A stretch of DNA of 64,000 nt from Sulfitobacter sediminilitoris (lineage in GTDB: Bacteria; Pseudomonadota; Alphaproteobacteria; Rhodobacterales; Rhodobacteraceae): assembly GCF_010667575.1 (NCBI RefSeq), contig NZ_JAABNT010000017.1:1-64000 (forward strand), written 5' to 3'. The position numbers and the translations under genes were made by a program. Below are positions 49,685-58,890 of the stretch, piece by piece (the stretch's first letter is position 1; every line of letters begins with the position of its first letter). The notes beneath the pieces are model-generated. The model was not told where the DNA came from and searched no databases. It was given only the letters and a program-made list of their open reading frames with translations.

Positions 49685-50506
49685 ATGGATATTCAGACGT
49701 TGTTCGGACTTGAGGGCAAGACGGCCCTTGTGACCGGGGGTGCCACGGGCATCGGGCGCATGGCAGCCGAAGCGCTGGTGCGGGCGGGAGCCACGGTTTT
49801 GATGGCGAGCCGCAAGCAGGGGGCCTGTGCGGCGGTGGCCGAAGAGCTGAATGCGCTGGGGGCGTCTGGCAAGGCGATTGGCTTTGAAGGTGACGTGGGC
49901 AGCGAAGAAGGGATCGAGGCGCTGGTCGCTGCGGTGAAAGAGCGGACAGACAGCCTTGACATCCTCATGAACAACGCGGGTATCAGCTGGGGTGCGCCGC
50001 TGGGGCAGTTTCCCTATCATGCCTGGGAAAAGGTGATGAGCATCAATGTGACGGGGCTGTTCCATCTGACACAGGCGCTGTTGCCGATGCTCAAGGCGAG
50101 CGGATCGGTGGATGATCCGGCGCGGGTGATCAACGTGGGTTCGGTCATGGGCGAGCGCGAGATGGGCGATGGGGCCTATAGCTATTCCGCGTCCAAGGCG
50201 GCGGTGCATCATCTGACGCGCATTCTGGGCAAGGAGTTGTCCGGTCATGCGGTGACGGTGAACGCGCTTGCACCGGGGCCTTTCGTGTCGCGCATGACGG
50301 CCTTTGCGACTGCGGATGAGAACACGCGCGAGAAGGTTGGCAAGGACGTGCCGATGAAACGTGTTGGCCGCGATGAGGATATCGCGGGTTGCATGTTGTT
50401 CCTCTGCGGCAAGGGGGGGGCTTACGTGACCGGGGCGATCATCCCGGTAAGCGGGGGCATCAACGTGATGTCTGGCGGCAATATCTTTGAACAGGCGATG
50501 CACTGA
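49685..50506 (+). CDS. Short-chain dehydrogenase/reductase
   Basis: A 273-residue SDR with LVTGGATGIGRMAAEALV, NNAGISWGAPLG, VINVGSVMGERE and the catalytic YSYSASKAAVHH. The longer C-terminus (KGGAYVTGAIIPVSGG) is FabG-like. It starts at the base after the preceding stop and overlaps the next gene by one base. It probably handles a hydroxyacyl- or keto-acyl-CoA of the operon. Confidence 0.9.
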   Translation: MDIQTLFGLEGKTALVTGGATGIGRMAAEALVRAGATVLMASRKQGACAAVAEELNALGASGKAIGFEGDVGSEEGIEALVAAVKERTDSLDILMNNAGISWGAPLGQFPYHAWEKVMSINVTGLFHLTQALLPMLKASGSVDDPARVINVGSVMGEREMGDGAYSYSASKAAVHHLTRILGKELSGHAVTVNALAPGPFVSRMTAFATADENTREKVGKDVPMKRVGRDEDIAGCMLFLCGKGGAYVTGAIIPVSGGINVMSGGNIFEQAMH

Positions 50507-51432
50507 TGGTTGACATTCGATTTGACGGGCGCGTGGCGATTGTCACTGGCGCGGGCACCGGATTGGGGCGGAGCCACGCCCTTGGGTTGGCGAAGCGTGG
50601 TGCGAAGGTTGTGGTGAACGATCTGGGCGTGGGACGCGATGGGTCGGGGTCTTCGTCCGAAGCGGCGCAAGCCGTTGTGGCCGAGATCGAGGCCATGGGC
50701 GGCGAAGCCTTGGCGCATGGTTGTGATGTGGCGGATGAGGATGGTGTCATTGATATGGTCACGCAGGCGATTGCCGTCTGGGGCCGTGTCGATATCGTGG
50801 TGAACAATGCGGGTATTCTGCGTGACAAGACCTTTGCCAAGATGGACATGGCCGATTTCCGCAAGGTGGTCGACGTCCATTTGATTGGGTCGGCCAATGT
50901 CGCACACGCCTGCTGGCCGATCATGCGCGAACAGAAGTACGGGCGGATCGTTTTCACATCGTCAGCATCGGGTCTGTACGGAAATTTCGGGCAGTCGAAC
51001 TATGGGGCGGCCAAGGCGTCGATGATGGGGCTGATGAACGTGCTGCATCTGGAAGGGGCGCGGGACAATATCCGGGTGAACACGCTGGCCCCCACGGCGG
51101 CGACGCGGATGACGGAAGAACTGCTGCCTGCCGAGGCGGCGGAACTGCTGGCGCCCGAGACGATCACGCCTGGGTTGTTGTATCTGGTCAGTGAAGATGC
51201 GCCATCGCGCACGATCCTTGGGGCAGGGGCGGGCAGCTTTGCGCTGACCAAGGTTTACGAGACACCCGGCATCACCTTGATGGACGATGAGAACACGCCC
51301 GAGACAGTGGCTGCGAAATTCGCGGAGATCGCGGCGGCGGAGGGTCAGGAGGAACTGACCGACGCCTTTAGCCAGACCAAGAAATACGCCCTCAATGCAG
51401 CCAAGGCCCGTGGCCTGAAGCTGGATTGGTAA
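50506..51432 (+). CDS. SDR of the HSD17B4/MFE-2 dehydrogenase type
   Basis: A 308-residue SDR with [35 protein letters not shown], then [14 protein letters not shown] and the catalytic [10 protein letters not shown]. These are the features of the (3R)-hydroxyacyl-CoA dehydrogenase part of peroxisomal multifunctional enzyme 2. An enzyme of this type would follow an (R)-specific MaoC hydratase such as the one at 43969. Downstream is the thiolase. Confidence 0.92.
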   Translation: MVDIRFDGRVAIVTGAGTGLGRSHALGLAKRGAKVVVNDLGVGRDGSGSSSEAAQAVVAEIEAMGGEALAHGCDVADEDGVIDMVTQAIAVWGRVDIVVNNAGILRDKTFAKMDMADFRKVVDVHLIGSANVAHACWPIMREQKYGRIVFTSSASGLYGNFGQSNYGAAKASMMGLMNVLHLEGARDNIRVNTLAPTAATRMTEELLPAEAAELLAPETITPGLLYLVSEDAPSRTILGAGAGSFALTKVYETPGITLMDDENTPETVAAKFAEIAAAEGQEELTDAFSQTKKYALNAAKARGLKLDW

Positions 51433-51455
51433 CCAGATCATTTAGGAGAGAACAC

Positions 51456-52652
51456 ATGCGTGACGCAGTAATCGTATCGACGGCCAGAACGCCGATTGGC
51501 AAGGCTTACCGGGGGGCGTTCAACAACACCACGCCGCAGGCATTGGCGGGACACGCCATTGAACAGGCGGTCAAGCGGGCGGGAATTGATCCGGCGTCCG
51601 TGCAGGACGTGGTGCTGGGGGCCGCGTTGCAGCAGGGCCATTCGGCGGGCAATATCGCCCGTCAGGCGGCGGTGCGTGCGGGGTTGCCGGTGACGGTGGC
51701 GGGCATGTCGCTGGACCGTCAGTGTGCATCGGGCATGATGGCGATTGCCACGGCGGCGAAGCAGGTAGTGATGGATGGCATGGACGTTGTCGTGGGTGGC
51801 GGTGTCGAGAGCATTTCGATGGTGCAGACGCCCGAGATGCGGGTGAAAGCCGATCCGTGGCTGACGGAGCATAAGCCCGCGATCTATATGTCGATGCTGG
51901 AAACAGCCGAAACGGTCGCGGCGCGTTATAACGTCAGCCGTGAGGTTCAGGATGAATATGCCGCGCAGTCGCAGGAGCGGACACATCTGGCGCAGGAAGC
52001 GGGCAAGTTCGACGATGAGATCGTGGCGATGACCTCGACCATGATGATGCAGGACCGGGAAACCAAGGAGATCAGCCATCACGAGGTCACGCTGGAGAAG
52101 GACGAGGGCAACCGCCCCGGCACAACAGCCGAGAGCCTGGGTGGTTTGCAGCCGGTGTTCAAGGACGGCATGACGATCAAGGAAGGCAAATACATTACCG
52201 CGGGCAATGCATCGCAACTGAGCGATGGCGCGTCAGCGTCCGTGGTGATGGAAGCGAAGGCGGCGGAGAAGGCGGGGCTGGAACCGCTGGGCCGCTACGT
52301 GGGCGTGATGGCCGCAGGCTGTGAGCCCGATGAGATGGGCATTGGTCCGATCTATGCCGTGCCACCGCTGCTGAAGGCGCATGGGTTGACCATGGACGAC
52401 ATTGGCCTGTGGGAGCTGAACGAGGCGTTCGCAGTGCAGGTGCTGTATTCCCGCGATCAGCTGGGCATTCCGAATGACATTCTGAACGTGAACGGCGGCG
52501 CGATTTCCATCGGCCACCCGTATGGTATGTCCGGGGCGCGCATGGTTGGCCATGCGCTGATCGAGGGCAAGCGGCGCGGGGCCAAATACGTTGTCTGCAC
52601 CATGTGTGTGGGTGGCGGCATGGGTGCAGCCGGGCTGTTCGAGGTTCTGTAA
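51456..52652 (+). CDS. Thiolase (acetyl-CoA acyltransferase)
   Basis: A 398-residue thiolase starting [20 protein letters not shown]. The acylated cysteine is in [14 protein letters not shown], and the C-terminal [17 protein letters not shown] and [12 protein letters not shown] hold the catalytic His and second Cys. It closes the beta-oxidation round by releasing acetyl-CoA or a related unit. A ribosome-binding site (AGGAGA) precedes the ATG at 51456; the frame from 51426 is longer but overlaps the previous gene. Confidence 0.93.
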   Translation: MRDAVIVSTARTPIGKAYRGAFNNTTPQALAGHAIEQAVKRAGIDPASVQDVVLGAALQQGHSAGNIARQAAVRAGLPVTVAGMSLDRQCASGMMAIATAAKQVVMDGMDVVVGGGVESISMVQTPEMRVKADPWLTEHKPAIYMSMLETAETVAARYNVSREVQDEYAAQSQERTHLAQEAGKFDDEIVAMTSTMMMQDRETKEISHHEVTLEKDEGNRPGTTAESLGGLQPVFKDGMTIKEGKYITAGNASQLSDGASASVVMEAKAAEKAGLEPLGRYVGVMAAGCEPDEMGIGPIYAVPPLLKAHGLTMDDIGLWELNEAFAVQVLYSRDQLGIPNDILNVNGGAISIGHPYGMSGARMVGHALIEGKRRGAKYVVCTMCVGGGMGAAGLFEVL

Positions 52653-52726
52653 GTTTGCGATTTGCCAACAAGAGGGGCGGTTTCACCCGCCCCCTTACCG
52701 TCAACATGAATGCATTTGGAGGCTCT

Positions 52727-53719
52727 ATGGCCCGTGACGACTCCCATCTTCCATCCGCGCTGCAAGGTCTGCGCATCCCCCTGATTGCTTCACCATTGTT
52801 CATCATCTCGGTGCCGAAACTGGTGATCGCACAGTGCAAGGCGGGGATTGTCGGATCATTCCCGGCGCTGAACGCACGGGAAGGGGAGGGAGAGCATCCG
52901 CTGCTTGATACCTGGCTGACCGAGATCAAGGAAGAACTGGACCGCCACAATCAGGCGAACCCGGACCGGCCTGCGGCCCCTTATGCGGTAAACCAGATCG
53001 TGCATCGGTCGAACGGGCGGCTGGATCGTGATCTTGAGATTTGTGTCAAGCACGAGGTGCCGATCTGGATCACCTCCTTGGGTGCGCGGGTTGAAGTGAA
53101 CGAGGCGGCGCATAGCTGTGGCGGCATCGTGCTGCACGACATTATCAACAACAAATTTGCCAAAAAGGCGATCGAGAAAGGCGCTGATGGTCTGGTCGCC
53201 GTGGCGGCGGGTGCAGGGGGGCATGCGGGCCAGCAATCGCCCTTTGCGCTGGTGCGTGAGATCAGGGAATGGTTTGACGGGCCGATTGCGCTGTCGGGGT
53301 CGATTGCGACGGGCGAGGCGCTGCTGGCCGCAAGGGCCTTGGGCGCTGATCTGGGGTACACCGGATCGCCGTTTATCGCGACCGATGAGGCGAATGCGGA
53401 TCAGGCGTATAAGGATATGATCGTGGACAGCGGGGCGGAGGACATTGTTTATTCCTCGCTCTTTACCGGTGTCTGGGGGAATTACCTGAAGGGGTCGGTC
53501 GAGGCGGCGGGGATGGACCCCGATAACCTGCCCACTGCCGATGCGTCCTCGATGAACTTTGGGCAGGACCGGGAAAAGCCCAAGGCGTGGAAAACGATCT
53601 GGGGGTCCGGTCAGGGCATCGGTGCCGTGAAATCGGTGGGGCCGGCGGCCAAGATCGTGGACCGGATGGAAGCCGAGTACATGGCGGCGGGCAAGAAGCT
53701 GGCGGCGGAGTTTTCGTAA
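52727..53719 (+). CDS. Nitronate monooxygenase/enoyl-reductase-like FMN protein
   Basis: A 330-residue TIM-barrel FMN protein of the 2-nitropropane dioxygenase (NPD) family. It has LRIPLIASPLFIISVPKLVIAQCKAGIVGSFPALNARE, AVAAGAGGHAGQQSPFALVREI and SGSIATGEALLAARALGADLGYTGSPF. Members include nitronate monooxygenases and enoyl-ACP/CoA reductases of FabK type. A GGAGG sequence precedes the ATG at 52727. In a beta-oxidation operon a reductase role is as likely as nitroalkane oxidation. Confidence 0.87.
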   Translation: MARDDSHLPSALQGLRIPLIASPLFIISVPKLVIAQCKAGIVGSFPALNAREGEGEHPLLDTWLTEIKEELDRHNQANPDRPAAPYAVNQIVHRSNGRLDRDLEICVKHEVPIWITSLGARVEVNEAAHSCGGIVLHDIINNKFAKKAIEKGADGLVAVAAGAGGHAGQQSPFALVREIREWFDGPIALSGSIATGEALLAARALGADLGYTGSPFIATDEANADQAYKDMIVDSGAEDIVYSSLFTGVWGNYLKGSVEAAGMDPDNLPTADASSMNFGQDREKPKAWKTIWGSGQGIGAVKSVGPAAKIVDRMEAEYMAAGKKLAAEFS

Positions 53720-54370
53720 GTGGCGGAGTTGCTGGTCATCAGGCATGGGCAGGCATCCTTTGGGCAGGACAACTATGATGTATTGTCTGATCTGGGGCAC
53801 AGGCAGTCCGAGTCCGTGGGTGCATTGCTGCGCGAGTTGGATTGGCAGCCGGATCGTTTGGTGACGGGGACGCTGAAGCGGCAGAAAGATACGCTGTCAT
53901 CCATGGGATTTGATACGGCACCCGAAGAACACGCCGGGTTCAATGAATACAATTTTGACGATCTGTTGAATGCGCGGTTCAAGGGGAATGTGCCGGACAT
54001 GGTCATCGGCGACCGGCGGACGCATTTCCGGGCGCTGCGGGAAACGGTGTTCGAATGGCAGGACGCAGCGTTTGACGGGGCATCGGAAACCTATGCAGAG
54101 TTTGCGGCAAGAGTCGAGGCGGCGCGGGCCTTTGCCACCGACACAGAGGCCAAGCGGGTTCTGGTCGTGTCTTCAGGCGGCGTGATCGGTCAGTTGACGG
54201 CGACGGCATTGGGCGCGGACAAGCGGCATATGATGGAACTGAATTTGCAGGTAAAGAATACGGCGATGACGCGTTTCATGTTCAAGGGCGCCCGCTGTTC
54301 GCTGCATGAGTTCAACGCAACGCCACATTTTATGTCGCCGGGTGGGGCGGCATTGCTAAGCTATAGCTGA
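53720..54370 (+). CDS. Histidine phosphatase-family protein
   Basis: A 216-residue phosphatase of the phosphoglycerate mutase-like fold, with LLVIRHGQASFG at the N-terminus and VLVVSSGGVIGQLTATALG near the end. It starts with a GTG placed directly after the stop of the preceding gene. Homologues beside ACAD10-type phosphotransferase and acyl-CoA dehydrogenase genes suggest a shared phosphorylation/dephosphorylation step of hydroxyacyl intermediates, which remains an inference here. Confidence 0.85.
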   Translation: MAELLVIRHGQASFGQDNYDVLSDLGHRQSESVGALLRELDWQPDRLVTGTLKRQKDTLSSMGFDTAPEEHAGFNEYNFDDLLNARFKGNVPDMVIGDRRTHFRALRETVFEWQDAAFDGASETYAEFAARVEAARAFATDTEAKRVLVVSSGGVIGQLTATALGADKRHMMELNLQVKNTAMTRFMFKGARCSLHEFNATPHFMSPGGAALLSYS

Positions 54371-54379
54371 GGGAAAAGA

Positions 54380-55411
54380 ATGAGCGCGGATACACAGACA
54401 CTCGATGAGGCGGCGGTTTCAGCCTATCTGGAAAAGAACCTGCCGGGGTTCGAGGGGCCGCTGGAAGTCTCGAAGTTCCAGACCGGGCAGTCGAACCCGA
54501 CATTCCTGCTGAAAACGCCTGCGCATAACTACGTGCTGCGGCGCAAACCACCGGGGGTGTTGCTGAAATCGGCGCATGCGGTGGACCGGGAATTCCGGGT
54601 GCAAAAGGCGCTTGCGGATACGGATGTGCCTGTCGCCAAGATGCATTTGCTGTGTGAAGACGATGATGTGATCGGGTCCATGTTCTATATCATGGACCAT
54701 GTGCCGGGGCGGAATTTCAATGAGCCTGCGATGCCGGATGTGTCGCCTGCGGACCGCGGGGCGATTATTGATGAGATGGGCCGGGTGCTGGCGGCGTTGC
54801 ATGACGTGGATATCGACGCGGTGGGGCTGAGCGATTACGGACCGCCCGGCAACTATTTCGAGCGGCAGGTGGGACGTTGGACCAAGCAGTACAAGGCGTC
54901 TGAGACCCAGAACATTCCGGCAATGAACGAGCTGATGGAGCGGCTGGTGGCGGAGCGGCCCGAGGATGATGGGCAGCGCACGCTGGTGCATGGGGATTAC
55001 CGGCTGGACAATATGATCTTTGACGCCAAGACCACGGATTGCCGTGCGGTGCTGGATTGGGAGTTGTCGACCATCGGGCATCCGTTTGCGGACCTTGCCG
55101 CCGTGATCATGCAGTGGCAGTTGCCTGCAGGCACCGAGGGACGCGGCATGGGTGGACTGGACCGGGCCGCCCTGGGATTGCCCACGGATGAGGCATTCGT
55201 TGCGCAGTATTGCGAACGGCGGGGGCTGCCGGGGATTGATAATTTCGGCTATTACCTTGGGTTTTGTTTTTTCCGCATGGCGGGGATTATCCAGGGCGTG
55301 CTGAAGCGGGGCCTTGATGGCAACGCGTCAAACCCCGAGCGGGCGATGAAGCTTGGTGAATTCGTGCCGGTTTTCGCGCAACACGGTCTTGATGCGTTGA
55401 ACCGGGGTTGA
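54380..55411 (+). CDS. Phosphotransferase-family protein (ACAD10/11 kinase-like)
   Basis: A 343-residue aminoglycoside phosphotransferase-fold protein. Brenner's motif LVHGDYRLDNMIF and the metal-binding DWELSTIGHPFADLA are intact. In the related mammalian ACAD10/ACAD11 proteins a kinase domain of this type phosphorylates 4-hydroxyacyl-CoA for the fused dehydrogenase. Its place in an operon with two acyl-CoA dehydrogenases fits such chemistry. It ends 7 nt before the IclR regulator. Confidence 0.88.
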   Translation: MSADTQTLDEAAVSAYLEKNLPGFEGPLEVSKFQTGQSNPTFLLKTPAHNYVLRRKPPGVLLKSAHAVDREFRVQKALADTDVPVAKMHLLCEDDDVIGSMFYIMDHVPGRNFNEPAMPDVSPADRGAIIDEMGRVLAALHDVDIDAVGLSDYGPPGNYFERQVGRWTKQYKASETQNIPAMNELMERLVAERPEDDGQRTLVHGDYRLDNMIFDAKTTDCRAVLDWELSTIGHPFADLAAVIMQWQLPAGTEGRGMGGLDRAALGLPTDEAFVAQYCERRGLPGIDNFGYYLGFCFFRMAGIIQGVLKRGLDGNASNPERAMKLGEFVPVFAQHGLDALNRG

Positions 55412-55418
55412 TTGCGGG

Positions 55419-56210
55419 ATGGAGGATTTCGGCCCAGACGAACAGGACGGCAAGGACCGTAACTTTGTCACTGCGTTGGCGCGGGGGCTGGAGATATTGC
55501 GGTGCTTCGGTGAGAACGATCTGACCCTGACCAACAGTGAGATCGCGGACCGGACAGGCTTGCCCAAGGCGACAATTTCGCGGCTGACCCATACGCTGTG
55601 CGAACTGGACTATCTGGCGGCAGACAACCGTGCTGGGACGTACCGGTTGAGTGCGGGGGTTCTGCAACTTGGCTTTTCGATGCTGGCGGGCATGGATATC
55701 GGGGATCGTGCAAAGCAGGAAATGCAGGCGTTGCGGGACGGGCCGAATTCCTACATCACGGTGGCCTTGGCGGAACAGCATCAGCTGGATGCGGTATATC
55801 TGGCGACCTCGAATTCGCGCGAGGGGGTGACGCTGGCCATTCGCGTGGGGTCACGCTTGCCGATTTTTCATTCCGCGATTGGTCGGGCGATTCTGGTCGG
55901 CATGACCGAGGATGACCGCGAGCGGGTCTACGAGATTGCACGTAAGGAAAGTGCGGAGACCGAAGCCGACGGTCGCGCGCAGGTTGCCGAGGCGCTGGCG
56001 GAGTTTCAGGCCAAGGGATTTTGCAGCGGCTATGGCACGTGGCGCAGTGACGTGAACGGGATCGCGGTGCCGGTCTATTCCCTAGGTGGTGGATTGGTTT
56101 ACGGGTTGAACGTTGGCGGGCCGTCGTTCCGGGTGAAGAAAAAGCAGCTTGAGACGGTATATGGTCCGCTGCTGATCAAGGCGGCGGAGACGCTGAGCGC
56201 GAAGTCGTAG
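55419..56210 (+). CDS. IclR-family transcriptional regulator
   Basis: A 263-residue IclR regulator. The N-terminal winged helix-turn-helix (LTNSEIADRTGLPKATISRLTHTLCELDYL) is followed by an effector domain (residues about 95-255). It ends the catabolic operon in the same direction, so it may be co-transcribed with the genes it controls. A perfect GTTCCGC-ATA-GCGGAAC palindrome lies 31 nt after its stop, and related sites precede both acyl-CoA operons. Confidence 0.92.
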   Translation: MEDFGPDEQDGKDRNFVTALARGLEILRCFGENDLTLTNSEIADRTGLPKATISRLTHTLCELDYLAADNRAGTYRLSAGVLQLGFSMLAGMDIGDRAKQEMQALRDGPNSYITVALAEQHQLDAVYLATSNSREGVTLAIRVGSRLPIFHSAIGRAILVGMTEDDRERVYEIARKESAETEADGRAQVAEALAEFQAKGFCSGYGTWRSDVNGIAVPVYSLGGGLVYGLNVGGPSFRVKKKQLETVYGPLLIKAAETLSAKS

Positions 56211-56609
56211 TGTTCGGGTTTGGAAGCGTGACGGATGAATGTTCCGCATAGCGGAACAAAAACACAATTTATTTTTGTGTGTCATTGAAAATCTTTACGA
56301 ATATTTCGTGCCTAAATGATGTGCGATCACTGGCTGTTCGAGGGAAAAGAGGCTGTTTACATGGCTGCCTGCTGTGCCTTGAAAGTGAATTAAAGTTATT
56401 AATAACAATATTTTATTTGAATTTCCAACCAGCTTTGAGCAGCGGTTTAGAGAGTTTTGTCGCGTCATTTGTGCCTTAATGGTGGGCTAAACTGACGCTA
56501 GGGCATAACTGCCTTGAAGCCTTGACTTTAGACGGGGGTATGCAACTCTTTGCGCACGACCGGGAGACACGAAAAGAAACGTCAAAGCGGTCACTTTAGG
56601 GAGGAATAT
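56211..56609. promoter_or_regulatory. 400-nt control region of importer 2, AT-rich
   Basis: No gene is seen. It begins with the IclR-type palindrome at 56241-56257, continues with an AT-rich stretch (56260-56450), and ends with a purine-rich ribosome-binding site (GGGAGGAA) before the binding-protein start. The distance of 350 nt from operator to start codon implies a long leader or a second promoter closer to the gene. Confidence 0.5.
56241..56257. promoter_or_regulatory. IclR-type operator, perfect palindrome
   Basis: GTTCCGCATAGCGGAAC: two perfect 7-bp arms with a 3-bp spacer. It is the best of three related sites in the window and sits between the iclR gene and the importer it probably controls. 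Confidence 0.65.
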
Positions 56610-57854
56610 ATGAAGAAGATCACCAAGCTTGGCGCGGTTTCCGCGCTGTCACTGATTGTAGGCGCAACCGCCGCGTTCGCCGAGAACGTCAAAATTGCAT
56701 TTATTGACCCGCTGTCTGGCCCCTTTGCCAGCACAGGCACAAACGGTCTGCACCAGTATGAATTCGCTGCTGATTACATGGTCAACCAGAATGGCGGCGT
56801 TCTGGACGGCCAGATGTTTGAAATTGTGCCGTTCGACAACAAGATCAGCCCGAAAGAGTCGCTGATCCAGCTTCAGGTCGCGATTGACCAGGGCATCCGT
56901 TATATTGCGCAGGGTAACTCTTCGGGTGTTGCGAACGCGCTGACCGAAGCCATCGACAAGCACAACCGTCGGAATCCCGACAGCCGCGTTCTGTTCCTGA
57001 ACTATGCGGCGGTTGATCCTGCGCTGACCAACGACAAGTGCAACTTCTGGCATTTCCGTTTTGACGCGAACGCAGACATCAAGATGGACGCGCTGACCGA
57101 CGTTATGGCAAAAGATGAGGACCTCAAGAAGGTTTACATCATCGGTCAGGACTATTCGTTTGGTAAGGCTGTGGCTGCCGCTGCTGTCGACATGCTGGGC
57201 AAGAAGCGCCCCGATGTTGAGATCGTTGGCAACGAACTGCACCCCATCGGCAAGGTGAAGGACTTTACCCCATATTCACGCAAGATCGTGGCATCCGGTG
57301 CGGACGCGGTAATCACCGGTAACTGGGGCGCGGACATGCTGGGTCTGGGCAAATCCGTGATCGAGAACGGTTTCGAAGGTCCGATCTATACCTACTATGC
57401 GGCGGGTTCCGGTATCACGGCGGCCTTCGGCGAGTCTGGCAAGGACCGTATCCGTCTGATTTCACAGGGCGGCATCAACCCGATCGCGACGGAAGAAGCA
57501 CGCGCGGCCTATGAAGCGTTCGAGGCGAAGTATCCCGAAGGCAACATTGACCAGAGCCGTATCTTTAACGTGATCGGCATGCTGGAGAAAGCGATTGAGC
57601 AGGCGGGAACAGCCAATGACGTGGTTGCCGTTGCCAAAGAGCTGGAAGGCATGGAGTACGACAGCATGTGGGGCGGCAAGATCTTTATGCGCCCACAAGA
57701 TCACCAGGCGATTCAGGACATGCACGTTGCCGTTCACACGGACCAGAACATCGACTTTGACTATGATCAGTCCGGTTTCGGGATTCTGACAGAGTCAACG
57801 GTTGAGATGGCATCCATGGACAGCCCGACAACATGTGACATGAAGCGCCCATAA
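56610..57854 (+). CDS. Periplasmic substrate-binding protein of HAAT-type importer 2
   Basis: A 414-residue binding protein of the Leu/Ile/Val (Peripla_BP_6) family. The signal peptide MKKITKLGAVSALSLIVGAT ends near AFA, before ENVKIAFIDPLSGPFASTG. I start it at 56610, where GGGAGGAA precedes the ATG; the longer frame is unlikely. It heads a five-gene importer. Given the IclR link to acyl-CoA genes, the ligand may be a carboxylic or aromatic acid rather than an amino acid, as for several HAAT relatives. Confidence 0.92.
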   Translation: MKKITKLGAVSALSLIVGATAAFAENVKIAFIDPLSGPFASTGTNGLHQYEFAADYMVNQNGGVLDGQMFEIVPFDNKISPKESLIQLQVAIDQGIRYIAQGNSSGVANALTEAIDKHNRRNPDSRVLFLNYAAVDPALTNDKCNFWHFRFDANADIKMDALTDVMAKDEDLKKVYIIGQDYSFGKAVAAAAVDMLGKKRPDVEIVGNELHPIGKVKDFTPYSRKIVASGADAVITGNWGADMLGLGKSVIENGFEGPIYTYYAAGSGITAAFGESGKDRIRLISQGGINPIATEEARAAYEAFEAKYPEGNIDQSRIFNVIGMLEKAIEQAGTANDVVAVAKELEGMEYDSMWGGKIFMRPQDHQAIQDMHVAVHTDQNIDFDYDQSGFGILTESTVEMASMDSPTTCDMKRP

Positions 57855-57866
57855 GCGACGCTTAGC

Positions 57867-57895
57867 GACCCGCGCTGCACCTTGTGGCGCGGGTC
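57867..57895 (+). terminator. Terminator-like hairpin after the binding-protein gene
   Basis: GACCCGCGC and GCGCGGGTC form a 9-bp perfect stem with an 11-nt loop, followed by TTTCC. It lies between binding protein and permease and probably ends most transcripts there, letting a fraction read through into the permease genes. Confidence 0.65.
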
Positions 57896-57933
57896 TTTCC
57901 TTATCAATTTCCGCTTACCCTTTGGGGGGACCG

Positions 57934-58890
57934 ATGGAACTCATCCTCGTCAATATAATCGACGGGCTTGTGACCGGATTGCTGTTGTTCATGCTTTCGG
58001 CCGGCCTGACGCTTATCTTCTCCATGATGGGCGTGCTTAACTTTGCGCACGCCAGTTTCTATATGCTGGGGGCGTATTTCGCCTACCAGATCAGTATCGC
58101 GCTTGGGTTCTGGATGGGCCTGTTGATTGCACCGCTGATTGTCGGCGTGTTGGGAGCGGGCGTTGAGAGGTATGGGCTCAGGCGGGTCCATCAATACGGT
58201 CACGTGCCCGAGCTGATCTTTACTTTTGGTTTGGCATTATTGATCGAAGAGCTGGTCCAGTTCATCTGGGGCAAGAACCAGATGCCTTATTCGGTGCCGG
58301 AAATCCTGAACTTTACCGCATTCTCGATCGCGGGGAATTCCATTCCGGCGTACAAGATTTTCATGATCTTCACGTCGGTGGCGATCTTTATCGGGCTTTT
58401 GTATATCCTGACCAAGACGCGGGTGGGCATGATCATTCAGGCGGCGTTGAGCTATCCGCGCACGGTTGAGGCGCTGGGACATAACGTGCCGCTGATCTTT
58501 ATGGGCGTCTTTGGCGTCGGCACCGCGCTGGCCGGTGTGGCAGGCGTGATTGCGGGGCCGGTGCTGGGCACGTTCCCCGGCATGGCGTTTGTGCTGGGCT
58601 CCATCGTTTTCGTGACAATCGTGATCGGTGGGCTTGGCAGCCTGTGGGGCGCGCTGGTTGCGTCCTTGCTGATTGGCTGGATCACGACATTCGCCAAATC
58701 CTACAACATCCAGATGTCCGATATCCTGAACGGGATCGGCATCAGCACACCTGAGAACCTGAGCGAAAATGTGTTCAGGGATCTCTGGACCGTCACATCG
58801 CCCCAGATTGCGGATATCCTGCCGTATATCCTGATGGTGCTGATCCTTATCTTCCGTCCTGCGGGCCTTTTCGGAAAGCGTCACTCATGA
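57934..58890 (+). CDS. HAAT-type ABC transporter permease (LivH-like)
   Basis: A 318-residue permease starting MELILVNIIDGLVTGLLLFM. It carries the conserved SAGLTLIFSMMGVLNFAHASFYMLGAY and the C-terminal IVIGGLGSLWGALVASLLIG and RPAGLFG segments. It pairs with the LivM-like protein encoded immediately after it (4-nt overlap) to form the pore of importer 2. Confidence 0.92.
   Translation: MELILVNIIDGLVTGLLLFMLSAGLTLIFSMMGVLNFAHASFYMLGAYFAYQISIALGFWMGLLIAPLIVGVLGAGVERYGLRRVHQYGHVPELIFTFGLALLIEELVQFIWGKNQMPYSVPEILNFTAFSIAGNSIPAYKIFMIFTSVAIFIGLLYILTKTRVGMIIQAALSYPRTVEALGHNVPLIFMGVFGVGTALAGVAGVIAGPVLGTFPGMAFVLGSIVFVTIVIGGLGSLWGALVASLLIGWITTFAKSYNIQMSDILNGIGISTPENLSENVFRDLWTVTSPQIADILPYILMVLILIFRPAGLFGKRHS

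Noticed and set aside
49142..50503. Long open frame of 453 codons on the minus strand
   Set aside because: It is antisense to the acyl-CoA dehydrogenase and SDR genes, has an Arg/His-rich composition with no motifs, and is typical of open antisense frames in GC-rich DNA.
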